A stretch of 64,000 nucleotides of DNA from Amycolatopsis deserti (GCF_014653945.1 NZ_BNAU01000006.1:1-64000), one strand, 5' to 3'. Shown: positions 43,056-52,207, numbered from the stretch's first letter. Notes: generated by a model from the letters alone, not told the origin. Numbers and translations: made by a program.

Positions 43056-44371
43056 GGCGCCAGGTTACGGACTCCTTCGGATTTGTGCAGACGGCCGTTG
43101 CGGGCCGGCTCGGGCGGGGCGTCCGCGTAGTCCGGCAGGTCGGTGCGCACGCCGGGCGCGAACTTCGGCACCCGCAGCGTCACCTTCATCCCGGCACCCG
43201 GGGCGGTCTCGACCATCAGCGCGTACTCGTCGCCGAACAGCTGCCGCATGCGGGCGTTGATGTTGCCCAGCCCCACGTGCGCGCCGGTGCGGTGCGAGTT
43301 GCGCAGGTCCGCCAGCCGCGCCGGGTCCATGCCGATGCCGTCGTCCTCGACGCTGATCAGCGCCTCGGTGCCGTAGTCGGACGCGGTCACCGTGACCATG
43401 CCGCCGGTCGGCTTGTTCGCCAGCCCGTGCTGCACGGCGTTCTCCACGAGCGGCTGGATGATCAGGAACGGCACCACGACCGACAGCACCTCGGGCGCGA
43501 TCTTCAGGCGCACCTCGAGACGGCCGCCGAAGCGGGCGCGCTCGATGGTCAGGTAGCGGTCGATGTTGCGCAGCTCGTCGGCCAGCGTGGTGAACATGCC
43601 GGAGGTGCGGAACGAGTACCGCGTGAAGTCGGCGAACTCCTGCAGCAGCTCGCGCGCCTCCTCCGGGTCGGTGCGGATCAGCGCGGAGATGGTGTTGAGC
43701 GCGTTGTAGATGAAGTGCGGCGAGATCTGCGCGCGCAGCGCCTTGATCTCGGCCTGCTGCAGCTGGTGCTTGGACTCCTCGAAGCGGGCCAGCTCGAACT
43801 GGGTGGTGACGAACTGCGCGACCGCGTCGGCCATCTGGATCAGCCGCTTGCCGGAGCTGCGGCCGACCACGATGAGCGCGGCCTCGACCTCGTCCTCGAC
43901 CAGCAGCGGCACGATCACCGCGGTCTTCATCTTGCAGGTGCCGCGGTGGTCGCACGGGACGTCGTCGTGCGAGACGACCTCGCGGCGGGCCTTGCGGATC
44001 GACAGCATCACCGCGCTGCTCAGGTCGAGGTAGTGGTCGTTGGCCTCGCCGTCCCAGGAAACCAGCGTGCCCTCGTTGTCGGTGATGCCGACGGCGACGC
44101 ACTTGAGCAGTTCGAGCAGCTGCGAGGTGATGCGATCGGCGCTGGCCTGGTCGAAGCCCTCGCGGAGGTCCGGGGTCGCGCGGGACATGTGGTAGACGGC
44201 CTCGAGCACCGCGTCCTCGATCGAGCTGCTCGGCTTGCGCGTCCGCGCCAGGACCACGATCAGGACGATCAGCAGAACACCCGCCACGCTCCACGGGATG
44301 ATTTGCGAGATCGGCAGACCGGACACGGCGTCAATGCTCTGCGCTCGTGACGCCGCGTGCAAGCTCTTCAA
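43052..44371 (-). CDS. LytS-type sensor histidine kinase with GAF domain
   Basis: Up to 439 residues from TTG 44371; GTG 44326 is an alternative and neither has a strong ribosome site. One N-terminal membrane helix (IIPWSVAGVLLIVLIVVLAR) precedes a GAF-like domain (about 85-200, with GITDNEGTLVSWDGEAN and a CDHRGTCKM stretch holding two Cys). The His_kinase domain motif ISPHFIYNALNTISALI carries the phospho-acceptor His, and the HATPase has PLVENAVQHGL and DDGIGMD. The Cys/His-rich segment might bind metal. The partner is probably the LytTR regulator at 40878. Confidence 0.9.
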   Translation of the reverse strand: MKSLHAASRAQSIDAVSGLPISQIIPWSVAGVLLIVLIVVLARTRKPSSSIEDAVLEAVYHMSRATPDLREGFDQASADRITSQLLELLKCVAVGITDNEGTLVSWDGEANDHYLDLSSAVMLSIRKARREVVSHDDVPCDHRGTCKMKTAVIVPLLVEDEVEAALIVVGRSSGKRLIQMADAVAQFVTTQFELARFEESKHQLQQAEIKALRAQISPHFIYNALNTISALIRTDPEEARELLQEFADFTRYSFRTSGMFTTLADELRNIDRYLTIERARFGGRLEVRLKIAPEVLSVVVPFLIIQPLVENAVQHGLANKPTGGMVTVTASDYGTEALISVEDDGIGMDPARLADLRNSHRTGAHVGLGNINARMRQLFGDEYALMVETAPGAGMKVTLRVPKFAPGVRTDLPDYADAPPEPARNGRLHKSEGVRNLAP

Positions 44372-44413
44372 CGCACTTTCTGTGCAGACTTCGCCACCCT
44401 GCGGGGTGACGGG

Positions 44414-45265
44414 CTACTTGAGCAGGCGCGACAGGCGACGGTCCGCCAGCGGCTTGCCACCAGTCTGGCAGGTGGGGCAGTACTGGAACGACTTGTCGGC
44501 GAACGACACCTCACGCACCGTGTCCCCGCACACCGGGCACGGCAGGCCGGTCCGGGCGTGCACCCGCAGGCCGGACCGCTTCTCGCCCTTGAGGCGGGCC
44601 GCGTCCTGGCCCACCGAGCGCTCCACCGCGCTGGTCAGGATCTCGTGCACCGCCTGGGCGAGCCGGTCCAGCGCGTCGTCGGACAGCTTGCCCGCCGTCG
44701 CGAACGGGGACAGCCGCGCGGCGTGCAGGATCTCGTCGGAGTAGGCGTTGCCGATCCCGGCGATCACCGACTGGTCGGTCAGCACCCACTTGAGCCGCTC
44801 GGTGCGGCCTGCCAACAGCTCCGCCAGCGAATCCCGGTGGAGTGACAGGGCGTCCGGGCCGAGCCGGGCGATGCTGGGCACCTCCCGCGGGTCCCGCACG
44901 ACCCACACCGCCAGGCCCTTCTTCGTGCCCGCCTCGGTCAGGTCGAAGCCGCGGTCTCCGAAGTGGACCCGCAGCGCGATCGGCCCCTTGCCCGGCTTCG
45001 GCGGCGTCGGCGAGAGGTTGTCCGCCCAGCGCAGCCAGCCCGCGCGCGCCAGGTGCACCACCAGGTGCAGGCCGTCGCAGTCGAGGTCGAGGTGCTTGCC
45101 GAACCGGCCGGCCCCGGTCACCTCACGACCGTGCAGGTCGGTGTAGGGCGGGTCGAACGTCTTCAGCACGGCCAGCGACGCCACGTCGACACGGCTGACC
45201 AGCCGCCCCACCGCGTGTTCCCGCAGGTGGTAGGCCAGCGCTTCGACCTCGGGCAACTCCGGCAT
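44414..45265 (-). CDS. Fpg/Nei-family DNA glycosylase/AP lyase
   Basis: 283 residues from ATG 45265. The mature N-terminus PELPEVE provides the catalytic Pro and Glu. GRFGKHLDL supplies the conserved beta-hairpin Lys. The H2TH region includes VLTDQSVIAGIGNAYSDEILHAA, and the C-terminal zinc finger is CPVCGDTV...CPTCQTGG. It excises oxidised bases and nicks the strand in base excision repair. Whether it is MutM (8-oxoG) or Nei-like is not clear, hence no symbol. The stop is 42 bases from the kinase gene; downstream of the two-span protein gene by two bases. Confidence 0.92.
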   Translation of the reverse strand: MPELPEVEALAYHLREHAVGRLVSRVDVASLAVLKTFDPPYTDLHGREVTGAGRFGKHLDLDCDGLHLVVHLARAGWLRWADNLSPTPPKPGKGPIALRVHFGDRGFDLTEAGTKKGLAVWVVRDPREVPSIARLGPDALSLHRDSLAELLAGRTERLKWVLTDQSVIAGIGNAYSDEILHAARLSPFATAGKLSDDALDRLAQAVHEILTSAVERSVGQDAARLKGEKRSGLRVHARTGLPCPVCGDTVREVSFADKSFQYCPTCQTGGKPLADRRLSRLLK

Positions 45266-45267
45266 CG

Positions 45268-45708
45268 CTACTCCATCGGCCGCAGCGGGCCCTCGAAGTC
45301 CGGGCCCGCCTCCCGCTGGATGGTCTTCGCGAGTCTGGTCAGCTCGCTGCGCACGCGGAACATGCCGGAGATGATCCCGACCCAGCGCTCCGGCGGCGGA
45401 TCGCCGGTGACGCCGCCGTCGGTCTCCGCGACGACCGTCCACGGCCGGTTCAGCACCCACCGCAGCGGGAAGAACACCGCGATCAGCAGCAGACCGTAGA
45501 TCACCCACGGCGGCACCACCACGGTGTCGGGCAGCCAGGCGACGAGGATGACGGCCAGCAGGACGCACACGGCGAGCATCGCGATGCCCGAGGTGTAGCT
45601 GCCGGAGATGTCGCGCTCGAAGTCCTCGGCGGTTGCCGGGCGGCGCCATTCCATCTGCGCCCGGACGACCCACTCGCGGCCGTCGCCTCCCCGCACCACG
45701 CGGTTCAT
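45268..45708 (-). CDS. Small two-span membrane protein of unknown function
   Basis: 146 residues from ATG 45708, with GGGAGG nine bases upstream. The start MNRVVRGGDGREWVVRAQMEWRR contains a basic/aromatic pattern seen in uncharacterised actinobacterial proteins. Two adjacent spans follow (IAMLAVCVLLAVILVAWLP; VIYGLLLIAVFFPLRWVL), then a cytoplasmic tail (VGIISGMFRVRSELTRLAKT). It ends two bases before the glycosylase start, so the two share a transcript. No function recognised. Confidence 0.7.
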   Translation of the reverse strand: MNRVVRGGDGREWVVRAQMEWRRPATAEDFERDISGSYTSGIAMLAVCVLLAVILVAWLPDTVVVPPWVIYGLLLIAVFFPLRWVLNRPWTVVAETDGGVTGDPPPERWVGIISGMFRVRSELTRLAKTIQREAGPDFEGPLRPME

Positions 45709-45793
45709 TGTTCGCTGCCTCCCGCTACGGTCGTACGCCCGCCCAACCGTAGCGTGGCCGCGGGCCGCCGCGCGAGACGCGGACAGAGATCGA

Positions 45794-47230
45794 CTACTTG
45801 GATGACCCCTGGCCGGAGGGCGCCCGATCCTCGCCGGACCCTCGCAGCCACCACGGCGACGCCCACGACGGCGGCCCGTGCTCGGCCTGCGTCGGCTTGT
45901 CCTTGTCCCGGCCCCAGCCCTTGCCCGGCTTGTCGCGCGTCGGCGAATCCTCGGACGAGTACGGGGTCGCGTCCGTGGTCGGCAGGTCGTCCCGCGCGCT
46001 GCCGCTGGACGAGGACCCGGTCGGCTCGACCGGATCCGACCGGCCACCGACCGCGCCCGTCCCGTCCGCCGTGCGCGACTGCTGTCGCGCGGGCGGAACG
46101 GCGGCCTTCGTCGGCTCGACCGGCGCCTCGGACCGGGGCTTGTCGACGGCCGTGTGCGTCACCGGCGCGCCCGGATAGGGCAGCGTGACCTCGTCCGGCG
46201 CGATCAGCACCTGCGGCGGCGGGCTCAGCCGCGACTCCGGATCGGCGATCCGCAACTCGACCCCGCCCTGCTCGGGCAGGCCCATCGGATGCGACTCGTC
46301 GACCATCGCCGGGCCCACCGCGAACCCGACCACACCCGCGGCCGTCGTCGAAGCCAGCGCGACGCCGATCTTCAGCTTCGACACCAGCATCGTCTTCAGC
46401 GTGGTCAGCACCCCGCCACCGCTCGCCGCCCCGCCCGCCACGGCCGCCGTCGCCGGCACCAGCATCGCCACCGCACCGGCGTGCGCCCGCAGCGACGAAC
46501 ACACGTCCCGCAGCTCGGCGTGCATCGCCCGGCAGGACGCGCACCCCAGCAGGTGACCGCGGATCCGCCGCGCCTCCGCACCCGTGACACTGCCCGCGGT
46601 GTACCCGCCGAGCTTCTCGATCACCCCGCGGCAGCTGACGTCGGAAGTCCGGTTCATCGCCAGGTGCGCCTGCAGGTAGGCGGCACGCAGACCCTGCCGG
46701 GCCCGCCGCGCCAGCGCCGCCGTCGCGTTCGCGCTCAACCCGAAGTGCGGCGCCACCACCGCCGGCTGCTCACCCTCCACCTCGGTCTGCCACAACACCG
46801 TCCGCCACCGCTCCGGCAGACTCGTGAACGCCGTGGTGATCAGGCTGTGCTCCGCGGTGCGCGCGTGCGCGTCGGCGCCCGCCCCCGCGCGGTGGGTCAG
46901 CTCGTCATCGGTGACCGGCACATCGCGGCGCGCGCCGTGCCACTCCCACGACACCCGGCGCGCCACCGTCAACAGGTACGCGCGGATGTGCTCCTTCGGG
47001 CCGTTCCCGCGGCGCAACGCCTGCAACACGCGGAAGAACGTCTCGGCCGTGATGTCCTCCGCCTCGGACGAATCGGCGGCCAGACTCCGGGCCAGCCTGC
47101 GGACGGCGGAAGCGTGCAGCTCGAACAGCTCGCGGAACGCGGCATCCTCACCGGAGCGGAGCCTGCTCAACAGAGCCTGCTCGTCCTCCGATGCCGTGCG
47201 CTGTTCCGGCACCGCCGCGTCGTCCGTCAT
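45794..47230 (-). CDS. ECF sigma factor fused to zinc-finger, membrane span and extracytoplasmic tail
   Basis: 478 residues from ATG 47230 (AGGAGGTGG upstream; GTG 47242 is too close to it). Sigma2 (about 20-95; FRELFELHASAVRRLARSL, DITAETFFRVLQALRR) and sigma4 (about 130-190; LPERWRTVLWQTEVEGEQP) are followed by a ZAS/zf-HC2-like finger (CRGVIEKLGGY...HLLGCASC), a hydrophobic span around residue 290 (VALASTTAAGVVGFAVG), and a Pro/Ser/Asp-rich outer tail of about 170 residues. The sigma and anti-sigma functions appear to be in one chain, as in some actinobacterial ECF groups. Confidence 0.85.
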   Translation of the reverse strand: MTDDAAVPEQRTASEDEQALLSRLRSGEDAAFRELFELHASAVRRLARSLAADSSEAEDITAETFFRVLQALRRGNGPKEHIRAYLLTVARRVSWEWHGARRDVPVTDDELTHRAGAGADAHARTAEHSLITTAFTSLPERWRTVLWQTEVEGEQPAVVAPHFGLSANATAALARRARQGLRAAYLQAHLAMNRTSDVSCRGVIEKLGGYTAGSVTGAEARRIRGHLLGCASCRAMHAELRDVCSSLRAHAGAVAMLVPATAAVAGGAASGGGVLTTLKTMLVSKLKIGVALASTTAAGVVGFAVGPAMVDESHPMGLPEQGGVELRIADPESRLSPPPQVLIAPDEVTLPYPGAPVTHTAVDKPRSEAPVEPTKAAVPPARQQSRTADGTGAVGGRSDPVEPTGSSSSGSARDDLPTTDATPYSSEDSPTRDKPGKGWGRDKDKPTQAEHGPPSWASPWWLRGSGEDRAPSGQGSSK

Positions 47231-47458
47231 GCGGCCAGCCACCTCCTCCCCCGCGGGACTAACCCGTTCGGTTGAATGGAGACACCATACGGAGCGAAAC
47301 GCTCGCCGTCACCCCTTGTACTCCCGGAGTGACCAGGTTCCCTCCGACAGGGCGACACACACCTCCGGCCACCCAAGATCACCCCAACAAGGCCACCCCG
47401 TCAACCCGGCGAACCGCACCCGTATAGACTGTCCCCCGCACCGGTTGAACCGGAGCGC

Positions 47459-47531
47459 GCGGACGTAGCGCAGCTGGTAGCGCATCACCTTGCCAAGGTG
47501 AGGGTCGCGGGTTCGAATCCCGTCGTCCGCT
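47459..47531 (+). tRNA. tRNA-Gly (GCC)
   Basis: A 73-base cloverleaf: acceptor GCGGACG (47459-47465) with CGTCCGC (47524-47530), D arm with AGCGCAGCTGGTAGCGC, anticodon stem TCACC/GGTGA with loop TTGCCAA (anticodon GCC), and T arm GCGGGTTCGAATCCCGT. No encoded CCA. It lies alone between the sigma-factor fusion gene and a hairpin-rich spacer, with no integrated element. Confidence 0.95.
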
Positions 47532-47591
47532 CGTAGCTGGCCCACCCCTGCTCGCGCTTTGCGCTTCGCCGGGGCTACTCGCCATTGCATT

Positions 47592-47639
47592 GGGGGTCGG
47601 ACCCCCAAACCCCCGCCAGGGAGGGCTTCGCCCCCCTGG
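47592..47639. repeat. GC-rich double hairpin downstream of tRNA-Gly
   Basis: GGGGGT-CGG-ACCCCC (47592-47606) is followed by CCAGGG-A-GGGC-TTC-GCCCCCCTGG (47616-47639; one bulged A). The type resembles dispersed GC-rich hairpins often seen after actinobacterial tRNA genes. It probably ends tRNA transcription and may belong to an intergenic repeat family. Confidence 0.55.
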
Positions 47640-47714
47640 ACCCCCCACGCGAGTCGCCTGCCTGGCCCTTTTGTGCCGCGAGTTGCGCGTTCGAATTCAC
47701 CTGATCGTGTGGCG

Positions 47715-50042
47715 TTAGGAATCTCGGCGGATCATTCGGCCGGCTCCGGCGGCGACTGTGGTGGCGAGGATCCAGCCCATCGCGGTGAAGCCGTTCGAGA
47801 CCCACTTGTCCAGGTCGTGCATGTACCAGCGGCCCTTGTTGCCGAAATCGACGATCGGCACCAGCAGATCCAGCGTGTACAGCACCGGGTTCCACTCCAG
47901 GCCGGTCTCCTGCTGGTCCACGGCGCAACGCGGACCGCTCACCATGTACCGGGCCGGGTCGGTCACACACGAGTCCGTGCCCATGCCGAAGTAGATGCTG
48001 CCGGCCGCCAGCAGCGCGATCAGCCAGGCCAGCGCCCGCACCGGACGGTAGCCGTAGCCGACCATCCACCGCTGCAGCCAGCTCCACAACCGCACACCCG
48101 GGCCGAGCACGCGGTAGCCCTGCGCCAGCGCCTCGTAGCGGTACTGCTGCTTCTTGAACAGCACCGTCGAGGCGTGCTCCTCGTTGCCGCTGTTGCGCAA
48201 CATCGCGGCGAGCTGGTCGTAGGGGCCCGGCCGGTAGCCGGCCATCGCGGTGCGCAGCCGCTCGATGCGGTCCCGCACCGCGGCGTCGTCCTTCATGTCG
48301 ATCGGGCGCTTGAGCACGTCGTAGCGGAAGTCCTCGAGCTCGATCCCGCCCTCGGCCTGCCAGAACTGGTCGTTGTCCTCCAGCGTCTGGCAGTGCGCGT
48401 GCCGCAGCACGATGCTGCCCGTCGCGGGCGCGGCGAAGTTGAGCAGGAACTCGTCCGCGCCCACATCACTGGCGTCCAGCGCGATCGCGTGCTTGTTGTA
48501 CGAGCCCAGCACCGCACCGGTGAAGTCGATGCGGCGGCCCGCGGTGGCGCCGTCCATGTTCACGCCACCCTCGGCGTGGAACGGCTGCTCACCGGCGTTG
48601 GTGAGGGTCATGTCGCGGCCCACCCGCACGGTGCGCAGGTCCACCGAGAAACTGGTCCGGTTGCGCACCGCGGGTTTGGTGACGTCGGTGCCGTAGAGGT
48701 AGACGCTGCCGCCGACCTCGATGCCCTGCAGCCGCAGCGTGCCCTCGATGGTCGCCTCGTGCAGGTGGAAGTTGCCGGCCACCGTCATGCGGCGGGCGGA
48801 CAACACGTCGCGTTCCGCGTGCCGCAGGTGCACCCGGCCGGCGAGCAGGTTGCCGCGGACCGTCACGTCGGCCATGCGCAGCTGCCCGGACGGGACCTCC
48901 AGCCCGGTCGCCTCGAGGTCGCTGCTGATCTGCGAACCGTCCAGGTGCAGCGCGCGGTCGTAGTACGGCTCGACCGAGCCGCGCGGCACGGTGATGCGCG
49001 CGCGGGCCAGGCGCAGCGTGCCGCCGATCTTCGCGTTGATCATGCGCAGCGTGCCGACCGCGGACAGCCCGTCGGACAGCTCGACGTTGCCGTCCACCTG
49101 CCACCGGTCGCCGACCAGCGCCGGCCACGGGTCGACGTACGGGTCGCTGGACTTCCACGCCTCCACCACGATCCGGCCCTGCTGCTCGCTGACCAGCTCG
49201 GCGGCGCGCAGCACGATGTCGCCGTTGACGCGCATGCTCGGCAGGTGCAGCACACCGTGCGCGGAGAACGGCTGCCGCGTGCTGGCGGCGCCGAAGTTGT
49301 CCACCTCGCACAGCAGGCTGCCGCCGATGTGCGCGCCGTTCCCGTCGAGCGCGAAGCCGTCCGGGTTGCGCAGCTTGGCGCCGGAGAAGTTCACGTTGCC
49401 GCCGGTGCGCATGCCCGGGAGACGGACCTCGCCCTCGGTCTGCATCCGGTAGGCCAGCAGCGCGCCGGTGATCTTCAGCCGGTCGGCCTGGATCGCGCGG
49501 CCCTGCGGGTAGTCCACCGCGGTGCGGGTCAGGACGACCGACCCTTCGACGACAGCGTCGGTCAGGTTGATGGCGGCGTCCGGCACGCCACGCTCGCGGG
49601 TGTCGCCGCGCTGCACGGCGGTTTCACCGTCGTCGCTGCCCGGCAGGACCTGCACGACGCAGCGGATCAGGCGGACGTCGTTGCGGCTGCGCAGGTTGCG
49701 GGCCTTGAGGCCGGGCAGCCAGCAGCGCCGGAACACCAGCCCGAGGATCTTGGCCTCACGCACGTCCGGCGGGTGCTCGAACCGGCAGTTCTCGAAGCGG
49801 AACAGGCAGTCCAGGTCGGCCCCGCGCAGGTCCAGCCTGCCGGTGATGTAAGCGTTTTCCACAGCGAGGATCGGGGCGTTGCTGGTCTGCTTGCGCCACC
49901 GCAACAGCCCGCCGCTTTCCGGCTCCAGCAACGGTTTGAGCAGCTCGTCCGCAGCGAGGTGGTAGCGCCGGTCGGGCACCCCGCGGAAGGGATCCAGGGG
50001 CGGCAGCTCCCGCTCCACCTGCCCCGGCTGGCCTACCGGCAT
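47715..50042 (-). CDS. Large beta-helix-like protein with C-terminal membrane domain
   Basis: 775 residues from ATG 50042, with AAGGAGGGGGAG upstream. Residues about 45-560 are a long series of short hydrophobic/glycine repeats (for example LDLRGADLDCLFRFENCRFE; GGNVNFSGAKLRN; IGGTLRLARARI; VGGSVYLYGTDV) resembling pentapeptide or right-handed beta-helix proteins. A helical part (RIERLRTAMAGYRPGPYDQL, KKQQYRYEALAQGYR) leads to two membrane spans near 655-675 and 745-765. Streptomyces relatives are loosely called membrane-associated oxidoreductases, but no redox motif is visible. The TIR-like gene lies just upstream on the same strand. Confidence 0.65.
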   Translation of the reverse strand: MPVGQPGQVERELPPLDPFRGVPDRRYHLAADELLKPLLEPESGGLLRWRKQTSNAPILAVENAYITGRLDLRGADLDCLFRFENCRFEHPPDVREAKILGLVFRRCWLPGLKARNLRSRNDVRLIRCVVQVLPGSDDGETAVQRGDTRERGVPDAAINLTDAVVEGSVVLTRTAVDYPQGRAIQADRLKITGALLAYRMQTEGEVRLPGMRTGGNVNFSGAKLRNPDGFALDGNGAHIGGSLLCEVDNFGAASTRQPFSAHGVLHLPSMRVNGDIVLRAAELVSEQQGRIVVEAWKSSDPYVDPWPALVGDRWQVDGNVELSDGLSAVGTLRMINAKIGGTLRLARARITVPRGSVEPYYDRALHLDGSQISSDLEATGLEVPSGQLRMADVTVRGNLLAGRVHLRHAERDVLSARRMTVAGNFHLHEATIEGTLRLQGIEVGGSVYLYGTDVTKPAVRNRTSFSVDLRTVRVGRDMTLTNAGEQPFHAEGGVNMDGATAGRRIDFTGAVLGSYNKHAIALDASDVGADEFLLNFAAPATGSIVLRHAHCQTLEDNDQFWQAEGGIELEDFRYDVLKRPIDMKDDAAVRDRIERLRTAMAGYRPGPYDQLAAMLRNSGNEEHASTVLFKKQQYRYEALAQGYRVLGPGVRLWSWLQRWMVGYGYRPVRALAWLIALLAAGSIYFGMGTDSCVTDPARYMVSGPRCAVDQQETGLEWNPVLYTLDLLVPIVDFGNKGRWYMHDLDKWVSNGFTAMGWILATTVAAGAGRMIRRDS

Positions 50043-50121
50043 CCGTGACTCCCCCTCCTTCACCCGCCTGCCCACAGGGGTCCGACGAACGGGCGGGCCG
50101 GTGGGTTCCCAGGCCGATGCG

Positions 50122-51375
50122 CTAGAAGCCTATCGCCACTTTGATGGCCGCGGCAGCAACTCCGGTGCCGATCGCGGTCGCCGCGCCCAGTGCCCACTTG
50201 CCGGCTCGCTGCAGGCGGCTGAGTGTTTCCGGACCGTCGCCGCGCTCGGCCGCCTCCGCGGCCGCACCGATCTCGGCCACGACGGCGTCGTGCTCGCGCG
50301 TCGTCGCCTGGCGCTTCAGCTCCAACCGGAGGATCTCCAGTTCACCGGCCAGCCTCGGGAGATCCAGGCGGTCACCTTCGCCCTGCCAGACCTGCTGGAA
50401 CGTCATGTCCTTCGCGCGCGCGTTCCGGCCGACGGCGCCCGCCTGGCCGGAGACCTCGTACTTGTCACCCATCACAACCTCCATCGCGGTCTCGCGGGTC
50501 GTCGAGTCGTAGTCCCCCTCGAGATCAACGAGGAAGGACGTGTAGCGGTCGACCGCGTCCTGGTCGGTCAACTCGAGGAAGTCCTGCTCGAAGAGCTCGA
50601 ACTCGGTGGCGAGGACTCCGGGCAGCTCCTCCGTCCCACGCACCAGCCGAGGCTGGTACTCGTCGGGGATCGCCGGGTGGTGGCGGTAGCCGGAATCCGC
50701 GGTCAGTTCGATCGTCGGCACGCCCGCGGCCGTCGCGAAGCCGGTCAGGTGATCCCTGGGCTGTCCGCTGGAAGCGAAGGTGACCAGCACGGAGGCGGAC
50801 CGGATCTCGTCGAACGGCCGCCACGGCGGCGAGTCGGCCCGCTGGTCCAGGACGCCCACCTCGTACTCCGCGTACTGCGCTATCCAGCGCGCGGTCGCAT
50901 CGACCAACCGTGCCGGAGCGGACTGGACGATGAGGCAGGAACGGCGGCGGCCGAGTGGCACGTAACCGCCGGGTGGCGTCGAGGCGAGGTAGGCCTTGAA
51001 GAACCTCAACGCCTGGCGGTGCGCCGGAGCCTGGCGCAGGAACGACCGGTAGGAAAACCGTTGCTGCGGAACGTGCGGTGACACCGCGTCGTTCGGCAGC
51101 GTGTCCTCGATGAAGACGAGCACCGGGAACCCCGCCCGCATCGCCAGCGCGAGTTCGAACAGGATGTGCGGCGACGTGCCGTCCTCACGGCGGCTCAGCA
51201 CGGCGATCATCCCGTCACTGGCGTTGAGGTGGCGCTGCAGCTTCGCGCCGTTGACCGAGTCCGATGGTGGATCGAGGCTGGGCACCAGGCCTTCGCTGCG
51301 CATCAGGCGGCCGAAGTAGTCGACGACGCGCGCGTCCCGCTCGCGGTAGCTGTGCGCGAAGTACAACACCGGCAT
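50122..51375 (-). CDS. TIR-like domain protein with coiled C-terminal module
   Basis: 417 residues from ATG 51375, GGGAGGGG upstream. Residues 1-110 look TIR-like: YFAHSYRERDARVVDYFGRLM, ASDGMIAVLSRREDG, and HILFELALAMRAGFPVLVFIED with a candidate catalytic Glu74. A second alpha/beta segment (about 150-250; CLIVQSAPARLVDATARWIA, VLVTFASSGQPRD) is not recognised. The C-terminal 110 residues (YEVSGQAGAVGRNARAKDM, then a helical stretch and GKWALGAATAIGTGVAAAA) match a short module I associate with bacterial NTPase/TIR conflict proteins. TIR domains can be NADases in antiviral defence; activity here is inferred only. Confidence 0.65.
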   Translation of the reverse strand: MPVLYFAHSYRERDARVVDYFGRLMRSEGLVPSLDPPSDSVNGAKLQRHLNASDGMIAVLSRREDGTSPHILFELALAMRAGFPVLVFIEDTLPNDAVSPHVPQQRFSYRSFLRQAPAHRQALRFFKAYLASTPPGGYVPLGRRRSCLIVQSAPARLVDATARWIAQYAEYEVGVLDQRADSPPWRPFDEIRSASVLVTFASSGQPRDHLTGFATAAGVPTIELTADSGYRHHPAIPDEYQPRLVRGTEELPGVLATEFELFEQDFLELTDQDAVDRYTSFLVDLEGDYDSTTRETAMEVVMGDKYEVSGQAGAVGRNARAKDMTFQQVWQGEGDRLDLPRLAGELEILRLELKRQATTREHDAVVAEIGAAAEAAERGDGPETLSRLQRAGKWALGAATAIGTGVAAAAIKVAIGF

Positions 51376-51448
51376 CCGTGCACCCCTCCCCGCGACGATC
51401 GCCCGCCTGGCTCCGACGATCGTCGCGGACGAGGGGGTTCCCGCGCTA

Positions 51449-52207
51449 CTACTCGTCGACGTGGGCGGGGTTCAGCACGCGCGACAGGAACGTCTGCGTC
51501 CGCTCGTGCTGCGGGTCCCCGATCACCTGGGCCGGCGGGCCCTGCTCGACGACCACGCCGCCGTCCATGAACAGCACCGTGTCCGCCACCTCGCGTGCGA
51601 ACTGCATCTCGTGGGTGACCACGAGCATCGTCATGCCGTCGCGGGCCAGCTGGCGCATCACGGCGAGCACGTCGCCGACGAGTTCCGGGTCCAGCGCGGA
51701 CGTCGGCTCGTCGAACAGCATCACGTCCGGGTCCATCGACAGCGCCCGCGCGATCGCCACCCGCTGCTGCTGGCCGCCGGACAGCTGCGTGGGCAGCGAG
51801 CGTTCCTTGCCGGTCAGCCCGACCTTGCGCAGGTTCTCCAGCGCGATCCGCTCGGCCTCGGCCTTGTCCCGCTTGAGGACCTTGCGCTGCGCGATGGTCA
51901 GGTTGTCCAGCACCGACAGGTGGCTGAACAGGTTGAACGACTGGAACACCATGCCGATGCCCCGCCGCGCGCGGTCGATGTCGATGTCCGGGTCGGTGAT
52001 CTCGAACCCGTTCACCACCACCGTGCCGCCGTTGGGCTCCTCCAGCAGGTTGACGCAGCGCAGCAGCGTCGACTTGCCCGAGCCGGACGGCCCGATGATG
52101 CAGACCACCTGCCCGCGGCGCACCTCCAGGTCGATGCCCTTGAGCACTTCCAGCCTGCCGAACGCCTTGTGCAGCCCGGTCACCTGGACGATCACGTCGC
52201 CGGTCAC
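51449..52207 (-). CDS. Polar amino-acid ABC transporter ATP-binding protein
   Basis: 252 residues from GTG 52207, overlapping the permease stop (GTGA). Walker [10 protein letters not shown]-loop [15 protein letters not shown], signature [15 protein letters not shown], Walker [13 protein letters not shown], and switch His in VVTHEM. It is of the GlnQ/HisP type and powers uptake of a polar amino acid. Third gene of the operon binding protein, permease, ATPase. Confidence 0.95.
   Translation of the reverse strand: MTGDVIVQVTGLHKAFGRLEVLKGIDLEVRRGQVVCIIGPSGSGKSTLLRCVNLLEEPNGGTVVVNGFEITDPDIDIDRARRGIGMVFQSFNLFSHLSVLDNLTIAQRKVLKRDKAEAERIALENLRKVGLTGKERSLPTQLSGGQQQRVAIARALSMDPDVMLFDEPTSALDPELVGDVLAVMRQLARDGMTMLVVTHEMQFAREVADTVLFMDGGVVVEQGPPAQVIGDPQHERTQTFLSRVLNPAHVDE

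Noticed and set aside
47559..50048. Plus-strand frame of 829 codons opposite the beta-helix gene
   Set aside because: Mirror of the repetitive minus-strand gene, whose ribosome site, membrane spans and composition are convincing.
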